From the NCBI RefSeq assembly GCF_963877135.1, contig NZ_CAWNSW010000129.1, forward strand, positions 89,103-153,102: DNA of 64,000 nucleotides, written 5' to 3'. The position numbers and the translations under genes were made by a program. The stretch is from Stenomitos frigidus_A (GTDB taxonomy: Bacteria > Cyanobacteriota > Cyanobacteriia > Leptolyngbyales > Leptolyngbyaceae). Every line of letters starts with the position of its first letter. Position 1 is the stretch's first letter. A model generated the notes under the pieces. The model ran no database searches, had not been told where the DNA came from, and worked only from the letters and a program-made list of their open reading frames with translations. Below, piece by piece: positions 8,533-15,738 of the stretch.

Positions 8533-9996
8533 ATGGACATTCAGACACCAGATTGGGTCAAGCACGCCGTTTTCTATCAAATTTTCCCCGATCGCTTCGC
8601 CCGTAGTCAGCAGTCCCGTAAGCGCTTATTGCAAAATGCTGCTTGGGAAGACTGGCACGCCATGCCCACGCTTCAGGGCTACAAAGGCGGCGACCTGTGG
8701 GGCGTGATGGAAAAGCTGGATTATTTGCAAGATTTGGGCATTACAGCCATCTATTTCACGCCGATCTTTCAGTCTGCTAGCAACCATCGCTACCATACGC
8801 ATGACTACTACCAGGTTGACCCCATGCTGGGTGGCAATCCAGCCTTCAAAGATCTGTTAGAGGAAGCGCACAGACGGGGTTTGAAAGTGGTTCTGGATGG
8901 CGTGTTTAACCATGCCAGTCGGGGGCTGTTCTTCTTTCACGACATTCTGGAAAACGGTCCCCATTCGCCCTGGGTCAACTGGTTTAAGATCCACGACTGG
9001 CCACTGGCACCGTATACGGGCGAGTTTCCGGCAAATTACGAAGGCTGGGTGGGCAACCGGGCGCTGCCTGTGTTTAACCACGACAATCCAGAGGTGCGGG
9101 AGTATTTAATGGAGATTGCCGAATACTGGATTAAGTTCGGCATTGACGGCTGGCGCTTAGACGTGCCCTTTGAGATTCAAACGCCTGGTTTCTGGCAAGA
9201 GTTTCGCGATCGCGTCAAAGCCATTAACCCTGAAGCTTACATCGTGGGTGAAGTGTGGGGCGACTCGCGCCAGTGGCTCGACGGCACTCAATTTGATGGC
9301 GTGATGAACTACCTCTTTGCAGGCCCCACGATCGCCTTTGCTGCGGGCGATCGTGTCGACATGGAGCAGGTGCAAGGTCGTGACTATCAGCCCTATCCGC
9401 CGTTGTTTGCCAGAGAATACGGTGAAAAGATGCAGGCACTTCTGGAGCTCTATCCGTGGGAGATTCAGCTCACACAATTAAACCTGTTGGCAAGCCACGA
9501 TACGGCACGCTTGATCACCATTGCAGGGGGCGATCGGGCGAGCATTGAACTGGCAACCCTGCTACTACTCACCTTTCCTGGTGCACCCAGCATTTACTAT
9601 GGCGACGAAGTGGGATTGCCGGGTGCGATCGACCCCGATTCGCGCCGAGGTTTTCCCTTAGAAGCAGATTGGGACTACGAAATCTGGGCATATCACCGTA
9701 AGCTCATTACGCTGCGTCATGCCCATCCTGCCCTGCGTACAGGTGATTATCGTGTACTGTTCGCAGAGGGCACGGTCTATCTTTTTGCACGTACTCTAGG
9801 AGCAGAAGCGATTACGGTTGCCGTGAATGTTGGCAGCACCCCTAGCAAAGCCAGCCTCACGCTAGAAACAGCAGCATTCGAGCGATTACCTGAGACAATC
9901 ATCTTTGGCACTGGGCAATTGTCACTCCATACGGGCGAAGCAACAACCGGGTTCACCCTGGAGTTACCGCCACGCAGCAGTTGCATTCTGCTTTAG
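8533..9996 (+). CDS. Alpha-amylase family (GH13) glycoside hydrolase, cyclomaltodextrinase/neopullulanase type
   Basis: A GH13 (beta/alpha)8-barrel enzyme. The conserved regions are present: DGVFNHA (region I), DGWRLDV with the nucleophile Asp210, IVGEVW with the acid/base Glu240, and LLASHDTAR with Asp323. The opening HAVFYQIFPDRFARS and the GYKGGDLWGVMEKLDYLQDLG segment are typical of maltodextrin-acting cyclomaltodextrinases, neopullulanases and maltogenic amylases. Length is 487 residues, lacking the N-terminal beta domain that many neopullulanases carry. There is no signal peptide, so it likely acts in the cytosol on glycogen breakdown products or maltodextrins. The gene is monocistronic in appearance. 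The precise specificity is not determinable from sequence. Confidence 0.92.
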   Translation: MDIQTPDWVKHAVFYQIFPDRFARSQQSRKRLLQNAAWEDWHAMPTLQGYKGGDLWGVMEKLDYLQDLGITAIYFTPIFQSASNHRYHTHDYYQVDPMLGGNPAFKDLLEEAHRRGLKVVLDGVFNHASRGLFFFHDILENGPHSPWVNWFKIHDWPLAPYTGEFPANYEGWVGNRALPVFNHDNPEVREYLMEIAEYWIKFGIDGWRLDVPFEIQTPGFWQEFRDRVKAINPEAYIVGEVWGDSRQWLDGTQFDGVMNYLFAGPTIAFAAGDRVDMEQVQGRDYQPYPPLFAREYGEKMQALLELYPWEIQLTQLNLLASHDTARLITIAGGDRASIELATLLLLTFPGAPSIYYGDEVGLPGAIDPDSRRGFPLEADWDYEIWAYHRKLITLRHAHPALRTGDYRVLFAEGTVYLFARTLGAEAITVAVNVGSTPSKASLTLETAAFERLPETIIFGTGQLSLHTGEATTGFTLELPPRSSCILL

Positions 9997-10033
9997 CTTG
10001 CCATCATCATCCCCTTTAGAGAGCCATTAGCCC

Positions 10034-10681
10034 ATGCCGTTGTCATCACCAAGAAAAATCCTCGTGGTTCTCAATGGCAAAGGAGGCGTTGGTAAAACCA
10101 CAACGGCAGTCAACTTAGCGGCTGCAATGGCAGATACCTACCGTGTGCTGCTGGTTGATGCCGATCCGCAAGGATCTGCAACCTGGTGGTTTGAGCATGG
10201 CAATCAACCGATGGGCTTTGACCTTAGGCAGGAAACCCAGCCAGACCAACTTGCTGCACTACGCCAAGGGGGAGACTATGATCTGGTGGTAGTTGATACG
10301 CCTCCTGCCCTGGCTTCAGAGGCATTGGCAGCCGTCATCCCTGTCGCAGACTACATGATTCTGCCCACACCACCCGCACCAATGGACTTAACCGCCCTCA
10401 TTGAGACGGTCAGAGTGACTGTTACGCCCAAAGGCATTGCCCATCGGGTATTGCTGACGCGAGTTGATCCTCGCAGCATCAATGAAGCACTAGACGCACA
10501 GGCAACGCTCAAAGAGCTAGGTATTCCAGCCTGTAGTGCCTTTATCCGCGCCTACAAAGCACATGAGCGAGCAGCATTAGAGGGTCTGCCAATTAGGTTG
10601 TGGAACGGTAACAACGCACGTGAAGCCGAAGCAGATTATCGTCGTGTTGCCGAAGAAATTCAGCGTGATTGGGAGCAGTAG
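10034..10681 (+). CDS. ParA-family ATPase (McdA-like)
   Basis: A short (215-residue) ParA/MinD ATPase. The deviant Walker A KGGVGKTTT has both the signature Lys16 and Lys21; the A' motif is VDADPQGSATWW and Walker B is YDLVVVDTPP. Such ATPases form ATP-dependent dimers on the nucleoid and position plasmids, chromosomes or protein cargo such as carboxysomes. There is no ParB or parS-like gene nearby, which argues against a partition locus. Instead a coiled-coil protein follows at 10941 on the same strand. The small size and the intact signature lysine match what I recall for type 2 McdA of cyanobacteria. The ParA call is certain; the McdA call is an inference. Confidence 0.92.
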   Translation: MPLSSPRKILVVLNGKGGVGKTTTAVNLAAAMADTYRVLLVDADPQGSATWWFEHGNQPMGFDLRQETQPDQLAALRQGGDYDLVVVDTPPALASEALAAVIPVADYMILPTPPAPMDLTALIETVRVTVTPKGIAHRVLLTRVDPRSINEALDAQATLKELGIPACSAFIRAYKAHERAALEGLPIRLWNGNNAREAEADYRRVAEEIQRDWEQ

Positions 10682-10940
10682 CAAGCAGCGGGCAGAAGGC
10701 AGACGAGCTGAGAGAGCAGGGGAGGTAGATGAAGCACAAGGCAGCGAGCAAAAGACAGAAGGCAAAAGGCTGAAAGCTGATGGCTGATAACTGATAGCTA
10801 AAAGCTTAAAAATCACCGTGCTGTTTCGTTTGCAGATAGCAGTAGGTTTGTAGAGATACTTAAACAGGAATCTATATACAGCATTACCGGAACAGGTATC
10901 GATTAAAGTATTAGTACGACGCATTGGGAACGGAGGACGC

Positions 10941-11519
10941 ATGGCTCGGAGACGACTATCAGATTTATTACGTGAGGAAGCAAACAAACCCTCAGAGGAT
11001 GCAACGGCTGCAGAAGGGGCTGCACAGTCAGTAGACGAAACTGATGCAGAAGCCGCTGAACCAGCAATGATCGCGTCATCGGCTCCCACTAAAGCCAGTA
11101 CAACTGCAAAAGCCCGTTCGACCAAACGAACGACTACCGAACCAAACGCAACTCCCGAACCAACTACCGAATCAAACCAGGACGAAGCCTTGCAACAGAA
11201 GATTGAAGACCTTATGTCAACATTGGATGCTCAAAAAGCAACGGTCGAGCAATTGCAAACCGAGCTGGAGCAGACTCGCAAAGACGTGCGCCTCCTGACA
11301 GACGCCAACGCTAAACTCACTCAAGAACTGAAAGCCTTGCAGACCCAAAAAGCGACAGTAGACACGAGTGCTGCTAAAGACACGAGTGCCGCTAAAAAGG
11401 CAGACGCACGCGCGCCGCAGGAACTGAAGTTAGCTCCGCTTCCTACTACTTCTGGGTCGGTTGAAGCCTCTGGGCACCCGCTGAATACCTTTAATCGGGA
11501 TGTGGGTTGGTTTGATTAA
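10941..11519 (+). CDS. Coiled-coil protein next to ParA, McdB-like
   Basis: 192 residues. The basic N-terminus MARRRLSDLLREEANKP is followed by a disordered Ala/Thr/Glu-rich stretch (to about residue 80), then a heptad-bearing, Gln-rich coiled coil (about 85-140: QQKIEDLMSTLDAQ, VEQLQTELEQTRKDV, LTQELKALQTQK). A short linker leads to a C-terminus ending in GWFD, with Trp three residues from the end. From memory, McdB proteins share a charged N-terminus, a Gln-rich coiled coil and an invariant Trp at the extreme C-terminus. The preceding ParA gene is 259 bases upstream, so they may not be one transcript. It could instead be an unrelated ParA adaptor. No catalytic motif is visible. Confidence 0.7.
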   Translation: MARRRLSDLLREEANKPSEDATAAEGAAQSVDETDAEAAEPAMIASSAPTKASTTAKARSTKRTTTEPNATPEPTTESNQDEALQQKIEDLMSTLDAQKATVEQLQTELEQTRKDVRLLTDANAKLTQELKALQTQKATVDTSAAKDTSAAKKADARAPQELKLAPLPTTSGSVEASGHPLNTFNRDVGWFD

Positions 11520-11619
11520 GCGTTGACCTGACGATCGTCTCGATACGGATGATCATAGGTTTTACGGCAACAACGCAAACACCAAGGAATTGCTTGGTTC
11601 AAACGTATTGAGAGCTGTC

Positions 11620-12321
11620 ATGACAGAACAGAGACAGATTCAAACGCTTGCCGTTGATATTGGTGGCAGCGGCATCAAAGTGATGGTGTTGGATGAGAAA
11701 GGTAACCCCATCACGGAACGCGATCGAGTCGAAACACCTCAACCAGCAAAACCAGAGCCGATGCTTGCCGCGATCGTGGCTCTCGCTAACGGCAAAACCT
11801 TTGATCGTGTTTCGGTTGGTTTTCCGGGTGTCGTTAAAGCAGGCATTACCAAAACAGCTGCGAATGTGGATGCTGAATGGATCGACTTCGACCTAGCAAC
11901 CGCCCTTTCTCAACACCTTGATAAGCCTGTGAAAGTGATTAATGATGCAGACATGCAAGGACTCGGAGCCATTTCTGGCCAAGGTTTGGAGTTGGTCATT
12001 ACGTTGGGGACAGGCTTTGGTGGTGCGCTGTTTTTCGACGGCAAGCTGGTTCCCAACCTGGAACCAGGTCATCACGAGTTTCGGAAAGGCAATACCTACG
12101 AAGAACAGCTAGGCAATGCTGCTCTCGAAGCGATCGGCAAGAAAAAGTGGAATGAACGCCTTGCAAAAGCGATCGCAGCTTTAGAGCATTTGTTTAACTA
12201 CGACAGGCTTTACCTTGGCGGCGGCAACGCCAAATTCATCACCTTGCAGCTACCTCAGAATGTCAAGAGCGTGCCTAACATTGCCGGACTCTTGGGTGGC
12301 ATCGCATTGTGGCGGGAGTAG
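11620..12321 (+). CDS. ROK-family polyphosphate glucokinase-like protein
   Basis: From the ATG at 11620 the protein has 233 residues. LAVDIGGSGIKVMVLD is the ATP-phosphate loop of the ROK family, FPGVVKAG is a second conserved stretch, INDADMQGLGA carries the catalytic Asp, and LGTGFGGALFFDGKLVPNLEPGHHEF contains the glucose-contact region that resembles bacterial polyphosphate glucokinases. These phosphorylate glucose at C6 using polyphosphate or ATP. The usual ROK zinc-binding CxCGxxGC motif is absent, as in the polyphosphate glucokinase branch. The longer frame from 11590 adds ten unsupported residues. Proximity to the GH13 amylase (8533) is consistent with a glycogen/glucose role, but no operon is evident. 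Confidence 0.8.
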   Translation: MTEQRQIQTLAVDIGGSGIKVMVLDEKGNPITERDRVETPQPAKPEPMLAAIVALANGKTFDRVSVGFPGVVKAGITKTAANVDAEWIDFDLATALSQHLDKPVKVINDADMQGLGAISGQGLELVITLGTGFGGALFFDGKLVPNLEPGHHEFRKGNTYEEQLGNAALEAIGKKKWNERLAKAIAALEHLFNYDRLYLGGGNAKFITLQLPQNVKSVPNIAGLLGGIALWRE

Positions 12322-12559
12322 GAAGGATGAAGGGCTGAGGGGGTGAAGAAGCAGAAATAGATAGCGCGCAAGGGGAGAGTTTTGAGGTTCAGAGTGTTGC
12401 CTGCTGGTTGCTGATGCTTGAGTACAAACCTCATCTCCTCATCTTCCCCTACTACTTCTACTTCCCCTCCTCTCCTTACCTTCTGACCTTTTCTCTAGCG
12501 ACATCAACTACTGAGTCATCAGACAAGCTAATATAGACGACGTACTCGATGTACCTCGC

Positions 12560-12644
12560 GGAGAGGTGGCAGAGTGGTCGAATGCACTCGACTTGAAATC
12601 GAGCATCGCGAAAGCGATCGGGGGTTCGAATCCCCCCCTCTCCG
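12560..12644 (+). tRNA. tRNA-Ser (UGA anticodon)
   Basis: An 85-nt cloverleaf. The acceptor stem GGAGAGG pairs with CCTCTCC, the anticodon arm CTCGA-CTTGAAA-TCGAG presents TGA, a long variable arm (CATCGCGAAAGCGATCG) is typical of class II tRNAs, and the T arm is GGGGGTTCGAATCCCCC. The discriminator base is G and CCA is not encoded. Confidence 0.97.
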
Positions 12645-12809
12645 TTTTTAGTCAGACGATCGGTTTTTCATCCAAAGAGACCCGATCAAGCTATGCACAG
12701 GTTTTAGCAGTCAAACTATTTAGCTCCGTGCAAAAGCCACAGAATCGCTCCGCAGAGCAAGGGTTTGGGGTCAGTTTAATGACTCTAATTTTCGGTAGTG
12801 CTTTTTCGT

Positions 12810-12843
12810 AAAGGACAGATAAAATAGGCGAAAATTGTCCTTT
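12810..12843. terminator. Weak hairpin downstream of the aldo/keto reductase gene
   Basis: AAAGGACA (12810-12817) and TGTCCTTT (12836-12843) form a perfect 8-bp stem with an 18-nt loop, about 70 bases past the reductase stop. There is no clear T-run on either strand, so terminator function is only possible. Confidence 0.3.
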
Positions 12844-12913
12844 GTATCCCTCATGTCAAGCATTCCTCCCTTCCGGCGTTGTCCCAGCTGGCGATCGACC
12901 TGCATGCTTATCG

Positions 12914-13876
12914 CTAGCCCCAGTTCCACATCAACGGACTATCATCTAACGAGTCCGTGACGATGCGCCCAATCTGATCAATTTCTGCTCGATCAGCTTC
13001 GGTGAGCTTGATTGCGCCTGCTTTGGCATTTTCAACGGCTTGTTCGGCGTTACGGACGCCGACGATCGCGTTTGCCTGCGGTTGTGCAACCAGCCATGCC
13101 AATGCCAAATTGCCGAGGCTGGTTTGGTAACGATCGGCGATCGGGCGTAGCTTTTCTAGCGCTGTTTGAGCATGTTTGTAGTTCTCGCCTTGAAACAGCT
13201 TATTCTTCGCGCGATTATCTTCCGGTGGAAAGGTGTGATCGGGTCCAAATTTGCCTGTTAGTAGCCCTTGCGCAAGGGGCGAGTAGGCAATGATGGAAAT
13301 CTTGTGCTCAACGCAGTAGGGCACGGCATCCTGTTCAACATACCGCCAGAACAAGGAGTAAGGTGGTTGCAGGCTATCAATGCGTCCGTACTGTGCTGCT
13401 GCTTCAAGTTGTTTCTGGGAAAAGTTGGAAACGCCGATCGCTCGGATTTTTCCTTGCGCCTTTAGATCGTTGAGCGCTCGCATGGTTTCTTCGATCGGCA
13501 CAATGTCGCTCTTAAAGGAGCCAGACGGCCAGTGAATCTGGTACAAGTCAATGCGATCGGTCTTCAGGTTTTTGAGGGACGCTTCGCAGGCAGCAAGCAC
13601 CTGATCGTATTTGAGGTGGTTGGAAAAGACTTTCGTTGCGTAGACAACCTGGTCGCGCACATCCGCCAGTGCTTCGGCAACCACCCGTTCAGAGTGTCCA
13701 CTACCGTAAACTTCAGCCGTATCAACAGTTGTGATCCCGGCATCAAACGCAGCTCGAATCGCTTTGATGGTGTCAGCATCCTCAACGCCAACCCATTGGC
13801 TTTTCCCTGCCTGCCAGGTGCCCGTAATGATGGGCGTAATCTGGATGCCTGATGTACCGAGTGATCGCGTTTCCAT
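12914..13876 (-). CDS. Aldo/keto reductase
   Basis: A 320-residue NADPH-dependent aldo/keto reductase. The catalytic tetrad is visible: Asp and Tyr in TVDTAEVYGSGHSE, Lys in VVYATKVF, and His in DLYQIHWPSGS. The C-terminal cofactor-binding stretch AIVGVRNAEQAVENAKA is also typical. The start MEXRSLGTSGIQITPI pattern (METRSLGTSGIQ) is the standard N-terminus, so the ATG at 13876 is well supported. Substrates in this family are aldehydes, ketones or sugars and cannot be read from sequence. The gene is followed by convergent tRNA-Ser and preceded by the nuclease gene on the same strand, 80 bases away, so co-transcription is possible. Confidence 0.93.
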   Translation of the reverse strand: METRSLGTSGIQITPIITGTWQAGKSQWVGVEDADTIKAIRAAFDAGITTVDTAEVYGSGHSERVVAEALADVRDQVVYATKVFSNHLKYDQVLAACEASLKNLKTDRIDLYQIHWPSGSFKSDIVPIEETMRALNDLKAQGKIRAIGVSNFSQKQLEAAAQYGRIDSLQPPYSLFWRYVEQDAVPYCVEHKISIIAYSPLAQGLLTGKFGPDHTFPPEDNRAKNKLFQGENYKHAQTALEKLRPIADRYQTSLGNLALAWLVAQPQANAIVGVRNAEQAVENAKAGAIKLTEADRAEIDQIGRIVTDSLDDSPLMWNWG

Positions 13877-13956
13877 ACTGATTGCTAACCTAATAATTCA
13901 AAAATAGGATAACGCTGACGATGCCTAACGTGCATCGTCCTACAGATTTAGTGCAC

Positions 13957-14748
13957 TTACAGGTTTAAGGCTAGCTGAAGCTGCGACTTAGAGCGGCTTT
14001 CTGGCAACGGTGTCGGATTCGCGCTAACAGCCGAGCAGTAACGAGCAAACGTGCAGCGATCGCACTGCCGTCCAGGCTGTGGCTCCCAGCCGCGATCGTA
14101 GCGCAATCGCACTGCGAGATTGCTAACCATCGTTTCCACCTTCTCCTTGTGCTCAACAGTGGCCTCAAACTGAACTTTTTCACCTGTGCGTAGAAAGAGT
14201 AGGCTAAGGTATTTCAAACTCTGATGGTAAGTTTGCTCCAAGGCCAGGTAATACAGCCCAATCTGTACATCAATTTCGGTTGCGTCTGGCAGCTTCACTT
14301 CGCGGCTGGACTTGTAGTCAATAAGCTCTAAGCCATCTGAGATAAAGTCAAGGCGATCGTACCGCCCAGTAATCAAAAACTCCAGGTTTTCGACCTGCAA
14401 GAAGCCTTGGATTCTACCCTCCACTGCCAGCGGCTGCGTTAGAGCAACTTTGCTGGCAATGAAGCGGTAGTAATAATTCTCTAAAATTTCAAACCCTTCT
14501 GATACCTGACTGGCGCTTAATTCTGTAGAATGCTGCCGCCAGCAGTGATGCACCCAATGTAAATCTGGTAGAGGCTCTTCGTAATGCCAGTCCCGATGGC
14601 ATTGGGCAAGCGCCTGGTGAAGCGCAATACCCAACGAGGCTGAGCCAAAAAACTCATTCGTCGTTAGCCTTCGCTCATAGCGGAGGTAGTAGGCATAAGG
14701 GCAGCGGTTATATGCCTGAAGCTTCGTCGCTGAAATTTGGTAAGCCAT
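13957..14748 (-). CDS. PD-(D/E)XK nuclease-superfamily protein (RecB/Cas4-like)
   Basis: 263 residues. Cys16 in the N-terminal YNRCPYAYYLRYE and three cysteines in the C-terminal CDRCTFARYC would hold a 4Fe-4S cluster, as in Cas4 and AddB nucleases. The catalytic core is visible as GRYDRLDFI followed by LELIDYKSS (the D-xK motif), and QIGLYYLALEQTY supplies the downstream Gln/Tyr motif of RecB-type nucleases. It likely acts on DNA ends. No CRISPR array or cas gene is seen in the window, so a Cas4 role is not supported; free-standing relatives are common in cyanobacteria. It lies 80 bases upstream of the aldo/keto reductase gene on the same strand. Confidence 0.87.
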   Translation of the reverse strand: MAYQISATKLQAYNRCPYAYYLRYERRLTTNEFFGSASLGIALHQALAQCHRDWHYEEPLPDLHWVHHCWRQHSTELSASQVSEGFEILENYYYRFIASKVALTQPLAVEGRIQGFLQVENLEFLITGRYDRLDFISDGLELIDYKSSREVKLPDATEIDVQIGLYYLALEQTYHQSLKYLSLLFLRTGEKVQFEATVEHKEKVETMVSNLAVRLRYDRGWEPQPGRQCDRCTFARYCSAVSANPTPLPESRSKSQLQLALNL

Positions 14749-14862
14749 ACTGCTCGCTATGAATGAAAGGCATTACGAAGATGAATTGTGTCTAGCCCGT
14801 CGTTCGTAGTCCGTTGTTCATCTTTACTGACAACTAACGACTAGCGACTGACTCTTGACCAC

Positions 14863-15099
14863 TCAGTTGTTTTGCCCGATCGGACGCTTAAACAAGGCAT
14901 CCAGGTAAATACGCGAGGCTTGACGATGATTCTGCTTTTCGGGAGCGGAATCGGCGCTACGGTTTTGCAGTAAAAACAACGACAGGGCAGCCGCAAACAC
15001 TCGGTCTTGATCCCAGTCAGGGCGTATTTCCAAATAATGCTTGAGCGAATCGTGCAGAACTTCAGGAACTTCAACTAACAGGCTAATGGTGCTATTCAT
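14863..15099 (-). CDS. DUF2811 family small protein
   Basis: 78 residues from the ATG at 15099. MNSTISLLVEVPEVLHDSLK, then YLEIRPDWDQDRVFAAALSL, FLLQN and a C-terminal RQASRIYLDALF match the cyanobacterial family DUF2811 as I remember it. The short N-terminal strand followed by two helices resembles ribbon-helix-helix or CopG-like architecture, which would fit a DNA-binding or antitoxin-like role, but no partner is adjacent. A longer frame extends 38 codons upstream without conserved sequence. The gene lies next to the DnaA-box cluster. Function is unknown. Confidence 0.8.
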   Translation of the reverse strand: MNSTISLLVEVPEVLHDSLKHYLEIRPDWDQDRVFAAALSLFLLQNRSADSAPEKQNHRQASRIYLDALFKRPIGQNN

Positions 15100-15412
15100 A
15101 GAAATTTTAGTTCTCCCTCTACTGGACAGGGTGAATGGTGGACATCTGAGAGCGCATGCGTCTAAGGCAGCAGAAAGCAGCGCAAAGCTAGACCTGACTG
15201 GACACAACACCACCGCCGCAATGAAGACAGAGTGGGTTTTTACCAGTAACTGGTCAGCGCGCTTTCAAGCAGGTCGTCACATTGTGCAGTTGCTTTCACT
15301 GTCTTGTCAATGCTGCGAAATGTTACGCCCAACTTTAGCCAATCAAAAGGTTCACGAGAGAATCATAGTTTGAGGCACTTTTTTGTTACATAACATTATG
15401 AAGTTCACCCGC

Positions 15413-15600
15413 TTTTCCACCTCTGTACCCAAATGTCCCCAGTGAATCGATCGCGGCGGCAAAGCCCGATTGTTGCGTGGAGCCTGTGGAAAACTCAAGT
15501 AATCCTGTGGAGAACTTGTGGATTACGTGTGGAGAAGACGCCCCGCACTTGTGGAAACGATGTGGATTTTGTGGGGAAAAATGGGTGCAATGATAAGAAT
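15413..15600. other. Candidate replication origin (oriC): cluster of seven or eight DnaA boxes
   Basis: Seven same-orientation words of the form TGTGGNNNN lie within 94 bases: TGTGGAAAA at 15485, TGTGGAGAA at 15506, TGTGGATTA at 15517, TGTGGAGAA at 15528, TGTGGAAAC at 15550, TGTGGATTT at 15561 and TGTGGGGAA at 15570. The first is the exact complement of the cyanobacterial DnaA box TTTTCCACA; the rest differ at one to three positions. An opposite-strand near match, TTTTCCACC, sits at 15413-15421. An A-rich stretch follows at about 15575-15620 and could serve as the unwinding element. The 525-base gap between DUF2811 and PBP2 has no credible gene. No dnaA or dnaN is in the window, so a DnaA-regulated site rather than oriC remains possible. 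Confidence 0.6.
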
Positions 15601-15738
15601 TGCAAAAAGTGTAAAAGTCATCGGTTAGCAGCTTTTTATGGGTCGTCTGACCAGCAGCTAACACAAAAGCGCCAAGAATAACGAGAACGCTCTCATTATT
15701 TTTAGCGCTTTTGAAACGGCATGCTTTTCGCGATCGTC

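Noticed and set aside
12566..12811. An open frame that runs through tRNA-Ser
   Set aside because: The tRNA cloverleaf fully explains the sequence.
13957..14748. CRISPR involvement of the Cas4-like nuclease
   Set aside because: No CRISPR repeat array and no other cas gene was seen in the window; free-standing RecB/Cas4-like nucleases are common.
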